Shown here: piece by piece, positions 5,833 through 11,648 of the stretch | How positions within the stretch are numbered: the stretch's first letter is position 1 | Layout: each line of letters begins with the position of its first letter | From: a virus | Virus record (IMG/VR): IMGVR_UViG_3300042934_000444 | Span: 1 to 22,539 of that record | DNA length: 22,539 nucleotides | Strand: one strand, 5' to 3' | Made by a program: the position numbers and the translations under genes | The notes under the pieces: model-generated | Database searches by the model: none | What the model saw: the letters and a program-made list of their open reading frames with translations, nothing else | What the model was told of the DNA's origin: nothing

Positions 5833-6153
5833 ATGGATAAGACCCAAAAGGCCTCCACTGCCACATTCCTCGCAACCGGAACGGCTAGTATCGACGCCGT
5901 GGATGACGCGCCTCTGACCACCGCTGACGTGGTGCGCGAACTAAAGAAGGAAGCTCTCGACGTGTACGGCACTCGAGGGAAGTTCTCTGACGCCATGAGT
6001 GAGCCCGACAACACTGTTGGGCGGTACTTCCGGGGTGAACGCGAGATGCCGGCCGACTTCCTGCTGCGGGCCATCGTTCTTCTCGGGGTCACCCCGGAAC
6101 AGTTTTTCGCTAATGCACGAGCGACCCGGTCGGTGCCAACCAAGGGTGACTGA
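5833..6153 (+). CDS. Putative immunity repressor
   Basis: A protein of 106 residues from ATG 5833, with GAGAGGG just upstream. After a disordered N-terminus (1-28), residues 30-95 read as a helical DNA-binding domain: ADVVRELKKEALDVYG, FSDAMSEPDNTVGRYFRG and MPADFLLRAIVLLGVTPEQFF, similar to XRE domains with a 'RYFRGEREMP' recognition part. It diverges from the Cro-like gene across 110 bases and stands first in the arm that carries the integrase. Both facts fit an immunity repressor. No peptidase (LexA-type) domain is present. Confidence 0.7.
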   Translation: MDKTQKASTATFLATGTASIDAVDDAPLTTADVVRELKKEALDVYGTRGKFSDAMSEPDNTVGRYFRGEREMPADFLLRAIVLLGVTPEQFFANARATRSVPTKGD

Positions 6154-6331
6154 GCGCTTCGAGCTCTTCGATGAGCCGCGAGATTCCGGGGCATGAGCGC
6201 CCCATCGCCATAACTGGGCAGATCGTCTCGCATGCGGCGCCGGCTCCGCAGATGATGTGTCCCGGGGTCTGGGGGACGGTATCTGGGTTTGCCGAGTCGG
6301 GTCCGCTAGTGCTTGCGCGTGGTTCGTTCAA
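6110..6331 (-). CDS. Weak candidate ORF antisense to the repressor end
   Basis: A frame of 73 residues from TTG 6331. It has five cysteines (IICGAG, CETICPV, SCPG) and a helical end (SRLIEELEALSHPWL) with GC-rich third positions. It runs against the strand of this arm and overlaps the repressor gene by 44 bases on the other strand. A GGGGG lies about 10 bases before the TTG. The remainder of 6154-6486 may simply be non-coding regulatory DNA. Confidence 0.3.
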   Translation of the reverse strand: MNEPRASTSGPDSANPDTVPQTPGHIICGAGAACETICPVMAMGRSCPGISRLIEELEALSHPWLAPTGSLVH

Positions 6332-6361
6332 TTTGTTGTTCCCCCAACCCCGGTGTGACTC

Positions 6362-6409
6362 TGGTCGGCGGGGGCTTATTAACCCGTCTGGGAGGGTTCC
6401 TGCCGACCA
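6362..6409. repeat. Nested inverted repeats in the lysogeny arm
   Basis: TGGTCGGC (6362-6369) is complementary to GCCGACCA (6402-6409). Inside the loop AACCC (6381-6385) pairs with GGGTT (6394-6398). No T-run follows on either strand. The structure could be an RNA element or a protein-binding site in the non-coding stretch between the repressor and the next gene. Confidence 0.4.
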
Positions 6410-6473
6410 TTAAGCGAAGGCTAGGTCATGCCGGGGACACTGGAGAGCGCTCGCCTGTCCCCCTTAAGGCGGA

Positions 6474-6489
6474 CAATCGATAACGATTG
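6474..6489. promoter_or_regulatory. 16-bp palindrome, possible operator
   Basis: CAATCG-ATAA-CGATTG is a perfect 6-bp inverted repeat with a 4-base centre, about 60 bases before a promoter candidate. Its size and symmetry are typical of an operator for a dimeric repressor. No second exact copy was found by eye. Confidence 0.35.
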
Positions 6490-6551
6490 GGTAACTCGCT
6501 AGCCAGGGTGTACGACTTCACCTTGGTTTCTGTTAATGAAGACCGAAGTTG

Positions 6552-6581
6552 TTGCGCGGCCCGCTACGTTTCGGGTATAGC
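6552..6581 (+). promoter_or_regulatory. Candidate promoter of the HTH-HNH-integrase block
   Basis: TTGCGC (6552-6557), an 18-base spacer and TATAGC (6576-6581). A second -10-like TATGAT lies at 6589-6594. Either would transcribe the gene at 6643 and probably the nuclease and integrase behind it. Confidence 0.4.
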
Positions 6582-6589
6582 CTGTAGCT

Positions 6590-6646
6590 ATGATCGCAAC
6601 GATTCCGAGATCGACGTCCGCATTCATGGGTTCCGTGTCGCGATGA
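6590..6646 (+). CDS. Possible 18-codon leader ORF
   Basis: ATG 6590 opens an 18-residue frame (MIATIPRSTSAFMGSVSR) whose TGA overlaps the ATG of the next gene as ATGA. There is no ribosome binding site, but the ATG lies just downstream of the TATAGC box, as in a leaderless message. It may couple translation into the gene at 6643, which also lacks a clear site. Confidence 0.3.
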   Translation: MIATIPRSTSAFMGSVSR

Positions 6647-6861
6647 ACGCTACAGTCGGGGGTGTGCCCCAGAAGCGAGGAATCGTCAGCGACGCCGACC
6701 AGGCGCGGATTCTCACGGCGCTAGGCAAGCGTGGAGAGTGGGAAGCCGAACTCCGGGAGTCTGTCATCACCGCCGCGCAGCACGGGGCGTCCGTCCGGGA
6801 GTTGGCAGCCTTGACGGGGCTTTCGACAAACACGATCAGCCGATGGAAACGAGGCGAGTGA
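6643..6861 (+). CDS. Small HTH protein
   Basis: A protein of 72 residues from ATG 6643. The C-terminal part ASVRELAALTGLSTNTISRW is a clear helix-turn-helix of the resolvase/XRE-like kind, following a helical charged N-terminal half. A closely similar domain occurs in the gene at 11283-11477. It lies upstream of and coupled to the HNH gene (TGATG), in the integrase block. It is probably a transcription regulator or a small recombination accessory protein. The longer frame to 6487 crosses the promoter candidate and is not used. Confidence 0.65.
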   Translation: MNATVGGVPQKRGIVSDADQARILTALGKRGEWEAELRESVITAAQHGASVRELAALTGLSTNTISRWKRGE

Positions 6862-7178
6862 TGACAGCTCCTCACTCTCAAGCGGTCGCGGGGCAACTCA
6901 CCGCGGCAGGCAACCCGCGCATCTGTCAGCACCGCGTCTACCGCATGTCTTGTGAGGACTTTGACGCGCTCGAGGAGCGCTCGGGCAAGCGGTGTGAGCT
7001 CTGCGGAACGTCGGAGCGTCGACTTGAGGTTGACCACGACCATTCGTTGGGGTGGAGTTTCGTGCGCGGGCTTCTGTGCTCCAAGTGCAACACGCACCTA
7101 CGTTTGGTTGAGTCGGGCGTTAGGGATGCAGACGAGCGTGTGACTGGCTATCTGGCCGTCCCGTTCTGGAGGAGGTAG
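6861..7178 (+). CDS. HNH endonuclease of the endonuclease VII family
   Basis: A protein of 105 residues from ATG 6861, sharing TGATG with the upstream stop and preceded by GAGGCGAG. It has the full zinc-and-catalytic pattern of recombination endonuclease VII-like proteins: CELC (45-48), VDHDHS (57-62) and GLLCSKCN (70-77), after a motif MSCEDFDALEERSGKRC that aligns with the 'YGLT-EDYEALL-AQ-G-CAIC' entry of that family. Such enzymes cut branched or other DNA, in phage recombination, packaging or as homing enzymes. Seven bases separate it from the integrase gene. Confidence 0.82.
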   Translation: MTAPHSQAVAGQLTAAGNPRICQHRVYRMSCEDFDALEERSGKRCELCGTSERRLEVDHDHSLGWSFVRGLLCSKCNTHLRLVESGVRDADERVTGYLAVPFWRR

Positions 7179-7184
7179 CACGTC

Positions 7185-8426
7185 ATGGCTAGGCCACCGC
7201 TTCCCCTGGAGACGTACGGGACGATCCGTACGTTCACTCACAACGGGAAGCCAGCGGCCAGCGCTTACTACCGCGACAGCGACGGTGAGACGCGGCGGAT
7301 GATGCGGACGGGGCGGACCAAGGCACTCGCGGTCAACGCGCTCAAGGAAGCGTTGCGGGATCGTCTGGCGCCGGCCGGGGATCTCATCACCCGCGACTCC
7401 ACCCTTCAGCAGTTGGCTGATGCGTGGAAGGTGGAGATGCTGGCCGACACGAACTTGGCGGACGGGACGAAACTGACCTATCAGGAGGCGTTGAAGGCGG
7501 TTCTGCGGGGTTTGGCGGGTGTTCGTGTTGGGGAGGCTACCCCGGCAAAGCTGAACCGTTATATCCAGGCTGTGGCGAAGAAGACTCCTGGGCAGGCGCG
7601 GACGGTTCGGATCGTGTTGAAGCACATGATGGCGCATGCCGTGTATGCGGGTGCGGTTGACCAGAACCCGGTGCCGGAGACTAAGGCGGTGACGCGAACG
7701 AAGCCGAAGGTGAAGGCGTTGCGTGCGGACGACATCGCCGCCATTCGTGGCCTGCTGGAACTGTGGGATGCCGGGTTCGACAGGTACCAGCGTCCGCGGA
7801 ACGGAAGCCTGCGGGACACGATGGACATGTATGCCGCAACCGGTGCCCGCACGTCCGAGGTTCTGGCGTTGCGGTGGTCTGACTTCAACTTCGACTCGAT
7901 GCCGCCCACGGTCACGATCAACGGGACCGTTGCGCGGAGCATCGACGGGAAGCTGGTCGTGAAGGAAACATTGAAGACGGACAAATCACGGCGTGAGCTC
8001 GAGCTGCCTGTGTTCGTTGTCCCGATGCTCGTGGCACGTGCGGCAGGTGCGTACTCGGATCTAGTGTTCCCCTCTGCGGCCGGAACCCCGAGGTGGCCTG
8101 ACAACCTCCGCAGGGACTGGAGGGCCGCTCTAGAGGGGAGTGGTTACGCGTCCGTGACTCCTGGGGCGTTCCGTAAGGCTGTGGCGACGCTGCTTGCCGA
8201 GGATCTGGGTGTTGAGGCTGCGCGTGACCAGCTTGGGCATACGGGGTTCGGGAATCTGCGGCATTACGTTGAGCAGGCGTCGCGTGGTCCGGCGTCGGCG
8301 GCGACGGTGCAACGGTTGCTGGTTCCGCCGTCTGTGGTGGCTGTTAATGTGAGTGAAGAAGCCCCCGACCCGATTGCGACGGGCCGAGGGCAAGAGTCCG
8401 ATCATGAAGGGATCGAACATGGATAA
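7185..8426 (+). CDS. int: Tyrosine integrase
   Basis: A protein of 413 residues with a GGAGG upstream. It has an N-terminal arm-binding region (1-70), a core-binding domain (about 72-160; TLQQLADAWKVEML to AHAVYAGAVDQNP), and a catalytic domain. Catalytic residues seen are Arg222 (ATGARTSEVLALRW), Lys264 (LKTDKSRREL), Arg330 (TPGAFRK), His352 (QLGHTGF) and Tyr361 (LRHYVEQ). The position usually taken by His in H-x-x-R is Gly327. It joins attP with a host tRNA site. The attP candidate is 855 bases downstream, behind three small genes. The last 30 residues are a polar extension that overlaps the next gene. Confidence 0.95.
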   Translation: MARPPLPLETYGTIRTFTHNGKPAASAYYRDSDGETRRMMRTGRTKALAVNALKEALRDRLAPAGDLITRDSTLQQLADAWKVEMLADTNLADGTKLTYQEALKAVLRGLAGVRVGEATPAKLNRYIQAVAKKTPGQARTVRIVLKHMMAHAVYAGAVDQNPVPETKAVTRTKPKVKALRADDIAAIRGLLELWDAGFDRYQRPRNGSLRDTMDMYAATGARTSEVLALRWSDFNFDSMPPTVTINGTVARSIDGKLVVKETLKTDKSRRELELPVFVVPMLVARAAGAYSDLVFPSAAGTPRWPDNLRRDWRAALEGSGYASVTPGAFRKAVATLLAEDLGVEAARDQLGHTGFGNLRHYVEQASRGPASAATVQRLLVPPSVVAVNVSEEAPDPIATGRGQESDHEGIEHG

Positions 8427-8772
8427 GTCTACCGATGACGAGCGCGAGGCGCTGGCGACCGTCCTAGCGTCCGCCTACAACGCATCGCCATACCGTGACG
8501 CACACCTCCGTGGTGCCGATGCGATCCTCGCTGCCGGATACCGCCGACAGGGGCCGATCACCGACGAGTGGGAGTACGCGATCAAGGATGGCGCGGGTCT
8601 TCATGCGTGGCCGTTCGGGCCGCAGGACGAGGAACTGGCGGACACCCTCGAGGCTTGCGTCAAGGCACTCGACGGCAACGACCCCGACTTCTGGAACCCG
8701 GACGACCACATCGTGCGTCGTCGGAAGCACGGCGCGTGGGGGCCAGTCGCCGCCGATAGGAGTGAGTCATGA
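8419..8772 (+). CDS. Hypothetical cargo protein next to the integrase
   Basis: A protein of 117 residues from ATG 8419, with AAGGGA eight bases upstream; the in-frame ATG 8404 lacks such a site. It has a helical start (DEREALATVLASAYNASPY, then RGADAILAAGYRRQGPIT) as in many small actinophage proteins, then an acidic domain rich in Trp, Asp and Pro (DPDFWNPDDHIV). It overlaps the integrase end by eight bases. It ends AADRSES, coded by bases that double as the next ribosome binding site. The function is unknown; its place between int and attP is typical for accessory genes. Confidence 0.75.
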   Translation: MDKSTDDEREALATVLASAYNASPYRDAHLRGADAILAAGYRRQGPITDEWEYAIKDGAGLHAWPFGPQDEELADTLEACVKALDGNDPDFWNPDDHIVRRRKHGAWGPVAADRSES

Positions 8773-8909
8773 GCGGCAAGCTTTGGGCCAACTTCCTCGC
8801 GAGGCACCCTGAAATCATCGAGTGCGGGCGGTGTGGGTTCCCGCTTCACGGCGAGGACGCCGAGGCGCACATGTGTCGGTGCATCGACGCCGCCGGTAGG
8901 AGTGAGTAA
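8769..8909 (+). CDS. Small zinc-finger-like protein
   Basis: A protein of 46 residues from ATG 8769, overlapping the upstream stop as ATGA, with TAGGAGTG in front. It contains CGRCGFPLHGEDAEAHMCRC, two Cys pairs around two His, the layout of a short zinc finger. It ends AGRSE, and its TAA overlaps the next ATG (TAATG). Function is unknown. Confidence 0.7.
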   Translation: MSGKLWANFLARHPEIIECGRCGFPLHGEDAEAHMCRCIDAAGRSE

Positions 8910-9157
8910 TGGCAACCTTCGCTGACATCATTAAGCACTCGGACGTGGAACCCGTGACATGGGTGGACTCCACGATCCCGGATGGTCATTTCGGCGCAAC
9001 AACACGCATCCTCGGCATCATCACCGCGTACCGCCTTCGGGGGGTTCAGGGCGACCCTGACGCCGTCATCGTCGGGCGCGACGAGATGTACAGCGGGCGC
9101 GTCACCTCGTATGAGGGCGCTGGGCTCAAGGGTGGATCTCTTGTTCGCCACCGCTGA
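8909..9157 (+). CDS. Hypothetical cargo protein, last gene before attP
   Basis: A protein of 82 residues from ATG 8909, with AGGAGTG at good spacing. It is mixed alpha/beta (FADIIKHSDVEPVTWVD, TTRILGIITAYRL, DAVIVGRDE) with no recognised motif. It is the last gene of the plus-strand arm and is followed by the strong hairpin at 9220-9255. Confidence 0.7.
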   Translation: MATFADIIKHSDVEPVTWVDSTIPDGHFGATTRILGIITAYRLRGVQGDPDAVIVGRDEMYSGRVTSYEGAGLKGGSLVRHR

Positions 9158-9219
9158 CCATGGCTAGGGCTAAAGGGTGAGGGTGGCAAAACCGCCACTA
9201 AATAGCCACTAACGCAGAA

Positions 9220-9255
9220 AACCGCCCCGCCTGTCCGGAGACTGGCGGGGCGGTT
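9220..9255 (+). terminator. Strong, probably bidirectional terminator
   Basis: AACCGCCCCGCC (9220-9231) pairs perfectly with GGCGGGGCGGTT (9244-9255) over 12 bp with a 12-base loop. A T-rich stretch follows on the plus strand (TCGTTGATTTT), and TTTCTG follows on the minus strand. It ends the integrase-cargo operon and insulates attP. Confidence 0.85.
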
Positions 9256-9281
9256 TCGTTGATTTTCCGGGGCTGTGGGCC

Positions 9282-9312
9282 TGGTGGCGAGTGAGGGATT
9301 CGAACCCCCGAA
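9282..9312 (-). other. attP: attP core: 3' end of a tRNA gene
   Basis: On the minus strand this reads as the T-arm (GGGGG-TTCGAAT-CCCTC), the 3' acceptor strand ACTCGCC, the discriminator A and CCA. The matching 5' half (GGCGAGT acceptor, D-arm, anticodon) is not present upstream. That is what is expected of a phage attP that carries only the end of the tRNA gene and restores it upon integration. The tRNA identity is not decidable from this part. Phage genes lie on both sides, so the site is uninterrupted. Confidence 0.8.
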
Positions 9313-9488
9313 TGCTGAGCAGTCTGGTATGCAGTCGCGGTTACCTGGCGCTACTTCCCCCTACCGTTTCGCTTGATTCTGCGGGCGAGTAGCCACAGGG
9401 AGTTCCAAGTAGCTTCTGAAAACAGCCACTAAACCGCCACCAGGGTTATCGCATCCGATACTAAGGGTCGCGCGTAGTCACACTTCGA

Positions 9489-9495
9489 TGTATCA
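9489..9495 (+). promoter_or_regulatory. TGTATCA motif upstream of the small gene at 9524
   Basis: The sequence CGATGTATCAGGGG also occurs, with small changes, before the repressor gene (5798-5804), and the 7-mer recurs twice upstream of the paralogous gene at 11474-11620. It may be a -10 element (TGTATC) or an operator half site. No good -35 is visible at this copy. Confidence 0.4.
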
Positions 9496-9523
9496 GGGGA
9501 GCGTTTACCGTCCTCCCACGGTT

Positions 9524-9676
9524 ATGGACACACGTCGCCCCACCATCACACCAGCCACCGAGATCACTCCCCCAGGCATCCCGTACCATGCGGACGACGA
9601 CACCCCGTGTGACTCCCCCGGCCCATGCTCACACTTTCGGCTCGTGTACTGGCGGACACTCCCGTTCCAGTACTGA
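9524..9676 (+). CDS. Small 'DDDT-C' protein, paralogue of the gene at 11474-11620
   Basis: A protein of 50 residues from ATG 9524; ATG 9488 is possible but overlaps the TGTATCA motif. It carries YHADDDTPCDSPGPC and LVYW, matching the pattern HxDDDTxCxSPxxC...VYW of the protein encoded at 11474-11620 on the other strand. The two Cys and the acidic run suggest a metal or nucleotide contact, but no function is known to me. It stands alone between attP and the hairpin that ends the late operon. Confidence 0.55.
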   Translation: MDTRRPTITPATEITPPGIPYHADDDTPCDSPGPCSHFRLVYWRTLPFQY

Positions 9677-9688
9677 CGCAACGCAGAA

Positions 9689-9728
9689 ACGCCCCGCACC
9701 CCACCAGTGAAGGTGGGATGCGGGGCGT
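9689..9728 (-). terminator. Terminator of the late/lysis operon (and of the facing small gene)
   Basis: ACGCCCCGCA (9689-9698) pairs with TGCGGGGCGT (9719-9728), with an inner CCCACC/GGTGGG helix, giving a stem of about 16 bp. TTTCTGCG follows on the minus strand. It lies six bases beyond the stop of the last lysis-region gene and 12 bases beyond the stop of the convergent gene at 9524-9676. Confidence 0.8.
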
Positions 9729-9734
9729 GAGTGG

Positions 9735-9803
9735 TTAGAACCAGTAGAACAGGAACCCGAAGACGAGGCGGATCGAGTTCCCCTTGAACGGTGTGCGGAT
9801 CAC
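9735..9803 (-). CDS. 22-residue membrane-type peptide
   Basis: GTG 9803 overlaps the stop of the holin-like gene (GTGA) and opens a frame of 22 residues, MIRTPFKGNSIRLVFGFLFYWF. It has a basic N-terminus and a hydrophobic, aromatic C-terminus, and its stop is just before the terminator stem. The coupling and position make it credible although it is very short. It may modulate lysis or be a non-functional tail of the operon. Confidence 0.45.
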   Translation of the reverse strand: MIRTPFKGNSIRLVFGFLFYWF

Positions 9804-10015
9804 TCCGGGCCGTCCGTGGGTGCGTTCGGGAACTGGTAGACGCTGAACGCGGTAGCGACGGCGAGGCCGATCTTCAGCCACTTGGAGACCTCGTCATCGA
9901 TGGGCAGTTCACCCGACAGGATGATGAGTGCACCACCCAGCACGGCAACCCAGAACTTCGTGTACTTCTGTGCCGACTTGATCCAAGCCGACACGTTCTC
10001 GTGAAACTTCTCCAC
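9800..10015 (-). CDS. Holin-like membrane protein
   Basis: A protein of 71 residues from GTG 10015, with AGGAGG at ideal spacing. Two hydrophobic helices (FWVAVLGGALIILSGELP and WLKIGLAVATAFSVYQFP) are separated by a short acidic turn, and the end is PNAPTDGPE. The pattern, with a lysine-rich N-terminus and 'P...W...A.AT...VY..PN', is usual for actinobacteriophage holins. It sits downstream of the endolysin. It would permeabilise the membrane at the end of infection. Confidence 0.78.
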   Translation of the reverse strand: MEKFHENVSAWIKSAQKYTKFWVAVLGGALIILSGELPIDDEVSKWLKIGLAVATAFSVYQFPNAPTDGPE

Positions 10016-10024
10016 GATTCCTCC

Positions 10025-10249
10025 TCATTCGATTTCGTCAAGCCAGCCGTCAGGCGGCTCGGGCAAAGGGACTCCAGGGGCGTGCTTGTACGCGTGGTCG
10101 ATGAGTGACCGGATGTACAGCCAGGAGAGTTTGTCGCGCCGCTCGAGGCGACCCAGGCGTCCGGACAGGCGGGTGAGCCATGCGATGAACGCGGTCAGCA
10201 TCCCTCCGCCGATGACGGAGATGAGTGCGATCGTTACCCCCTCGGTCAC
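10025..10249 (-). CDS. Membrane protein of the lysis cassette (second holin or antiholin candidate)
   Basis: A protein of 74 residues from GTG 10249, overlapping the endolysin stop (GTGA). One N-terminal transmembrane helix (VTIALISVIGGGMLTAFIAWLT) is followed by a basic amphipathic stretch (RLSGRLGRLERRDKLSW) and a soluble tail ending in acidic residues. Such proteins next to a two-helix holin are often second holins or holin regulators. The role is inferred from position and topology. Confidence 0.72.
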   Translation of the reverse strand: MTEGVTIALISVIGGGMLTAFIAWLTRLSGRLGRLERRDKLSWLYIRSLIDHAYKHAPGVPLPEPPDGWLDEIE

Positions 10250-11217
10250 GACTGCATCCGATCGGCGGCGTCGTCGTTCACTGCCTGAGCGATCTGCTCC
10301 GGTGTCGGCAACGAAAGACCATCGCGGACCCGCGCCGCGATCTGTGCCTTGTCGTCATCAGACAGGCTCACAGTGACCGCAGGGGATGAGGTGCGCAGCC
10401 AAGACGCGACATAGAACCGTCCACCACCCAGCGAATGAAGGAACGCCTGCAACTCCGCCGCGGTCCCCGACGTCGGAAAACACTCCTGCAACCCGTGGTT
10501 CCACATCTCCGCGATCATCTCGTCGTTGGTGAGGGTGTGAACCTTCCCCGTGGTGAGGTGCGCATAGTTGTGGCCCTGGTCGCCTGGTGCGTTCTTGATG
10601 TACCCGACACCGAGGAGGAAGATCCACCCGTTCAGCAGGGTCGGACAGGTGACAGTTATCATGAAGTCCTCCAGGTAGGGGGGGTTGGGTTCCGGCTCGG
10701 GCGGGCTGAATGGGACCGCCCCGATTCCTGCGGTGACGGCCCGCCACGGTTCGAGGTCGATGACATGCCAGGGCTCGTCGGGGTAGCCGCGTTCACGCGA
10801 GATCATCCCCGGGGTGAGCCCCACCGCCCGACAGTCGGCGTAGAACCGGCCCCGGTCGCCGTTGTAGACGTATGACCAGTTGCCGTAATCCATCGCCAGG
10901 GTGTCTTGGCGTTCCCAGTACCCGCCGTGCGACGACGTACCGACCGTTGCGGCACCGTTCCCGTACAGGGTGCGGGCGATGGTCTGCCCGTAGAGGGGCC
11001 GGTAGCAGGAGAACCCGGCCGAGAGTTGAAGCCGCTTCCCCGTGTTCTTCAGGGCGCGGGCGACCAGCGCGACATGCTTCGCATACGTGCCCGGGGTGAG
11101 TCCCTGATACCAGTCCTCAACGAGCGTCCCACCACCCTTCAACTGGTGGACTGTGCGGCCCCGGTTGAAGATGTGGAGTTCATGCTCTGGGATTTGCCCG
11201 TTTGGGTACTTCGGCAT
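10246..11217 (-). CDS. Endolysin, M15 (VanY-like) D-Ala peptidase
   Basis: A protein of 323 residues from ATG 11217 with GGAGG upstream. Residues about 40-160 form an M15 peptidase: YRPLYGQ (72-78), SSHGGYWERQDTLAMD with zinc ligands His97 and Asp110, then Glu148 and His151 in DEPWHVID. It would cleave peptide bonds in peptidoglycan stems. A Pro/Glu-rich linker (170-182) leads to a C-terminal part (185-323) that I cannot assign and that may bind the wall. It ends in a helical segment resembling DDDKAQIAARVRDGLSLPTPEQIAQAV. It is first in the lysis cassette, before the holins. Confidence 0.88.
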   Translation of the reverse strand: MPKYPNGQIPEHELHIFNRGRTVHQLKGGGTLVEDWYQGLTPGTYAKHVALVARALKNTGKRLQLSAGFSCYRPLYGQTIARTLYGNGAATVGTSSHGGYWERQDTLAMDYGNWSYVYNGDRGRFYADCRAVGLTPGMISRERGYPDEPWHVIDLEPWRAVTAGIGAVPFSPPEPEPNPPYLEDFMITVTCPTLLNGWIFLLGVGYIKNAPGDQGHNYAHLTTGKVHTLTNDEMIAEMWNHGLQECFPTSGTAAELQAFLHSLGGGRFYVASWLRTSSPAVTVSLSDDDKAQIAARVRDGLSLPTPEQIAQAVNDDAADRMQS

Positions 11218-11234
11218 TGGTACCTCCAGGCATG

Positions 11235-11262
11235 CAAAAAAGCCCCCGACATGCGGAGGCTT
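11235..11262 (-). terminator. Intrinsic terminator upstream of the endolysin gene
   Basis: On the minus strand AAGCCTCCG (11262-11254) pairs with CGGGGGCTT (11248-11240) with one G-T pair, a 5-base loop and a run of T. This is a textbook intrinsic terminator 21 bases after the stop of the gene at 11283-11477. It also means late transcripts must read through it, or the lysis genes have their own promoter. Confidence 0.82.
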
Positions 11263-11282
11263 TCGTGGTTGATCGGGGCGGG

Positions 11283-11477
11283 TTAGTTGCCGTCGATGAT
11301 CTTGCGGATGGTGTTCGGTGCTAGCCCGGTGAACGCGGCGAGCTCACGGATCGACGCATCGTCGTTCGCGGCTGCGGCGATCGCATCCCGGTACGCCCGG
11401 TCAGCACGTTCCTTCGCAGCCTCAGCACGCCTAATCGCGGCCTGATGCTTCGCGGGAACGGTGCCCCGGACTGTCAC
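11283..11477 (-). CDS. Small HTH protein in the moron-like cassette
   Basis: A protein of 64 residues from GTG 11477, which overlaps the upstream stop (GTGA). A helical, Ala/Arg-rich first half (AAIRRAEAAKERADRAYRDAI) precedes the helix-turn-helix ASIRELAAFTGLAPNTIRKI. The latter closely resembles the HTH at the end of the protein encoded at 6643-6861 (ASVRELAALTGLSTNTISRW). It is probably a DNA-binding regulator. It is followed by an intrinsic terminator, so the cassette is separate from the lysis genes. Confidence 0.7.
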   Translation of the reverse strand: MTVRGTVPAKHQAAIRRAEAAKERADRAYRDAIAAAANDDASIRELAAFTGLAPNTIRKIIDGN

Positions 11478-11620
11478 TCGCCCAGTGTAGGGAACTCGTG
11501 CAGTGGGGCACCGCCAACCCAGTAGACGGTGCGACCGCACACGTCGGGTGACGTGCATTCGGTGTCGTCGTCGAGGTGGAGTGCGCCGACCGGGTAGACC
11601 CGGGTGGTTGTGGTGGTCAT
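11474..11620 (-). CDS. Small 'DDDT-C' protein, paralogue of the gene at 9524-9676
   Basis: A protein of 48 residues from ATG 11620, with GAAGGG seven bases upstream; ATG 11626 lies too near that site. After a run of Thr it reads VYPVGALHLDDDTECTSPDVC, then RTVYWVGGAP. The HxDDDTxCxSPxxC and VYW pattern matches the small gene at 9524. It is the first gene of a unit with its own promoter and terminator inside the late operon. Function is unknown. Confidence 0.68.
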   Translation of the reverse strand: MTTTTTRVYPVGALHLDDDTECTSPDVCGRTVYWVGGAPLHEFPTLGE

Positions 11621-11648
11621 TGTCATGCCCTTCACTGTGTCACTGATT

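Larger units (their letters stand above)
9194..9440. repeat. Arm-type integrase site repeats around attP
   Basis: The 8-mer GCCACTAA occurs at 9194-9201, 9205-9212 (11 bases apart) and 9425-9432, so two copies on one side of the core and one on the other. A related CCGCCAC lies at 9434-9440 and an AGCCACAGG near 9391-9399. Direct repeats flanking a tRNA-type core are the expected arm sites of a tyrosine integrase. Confidence 0.65.

Noticed and set aside
6171-6413. Plus-strand frame of 80 codons after the repressor
   Set aside because: No ribosome binding site, weak third-position bias, and the frame ends in the inverted-repeat region; it does not look like a protein.
9282-9400. Complete tRNA gene at attP
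   Set aside because: The 5' acceptor strand GGCGAGT and a D-arm are not found at tRNA spacing upstream of the T-arm; only the 3' end is present.
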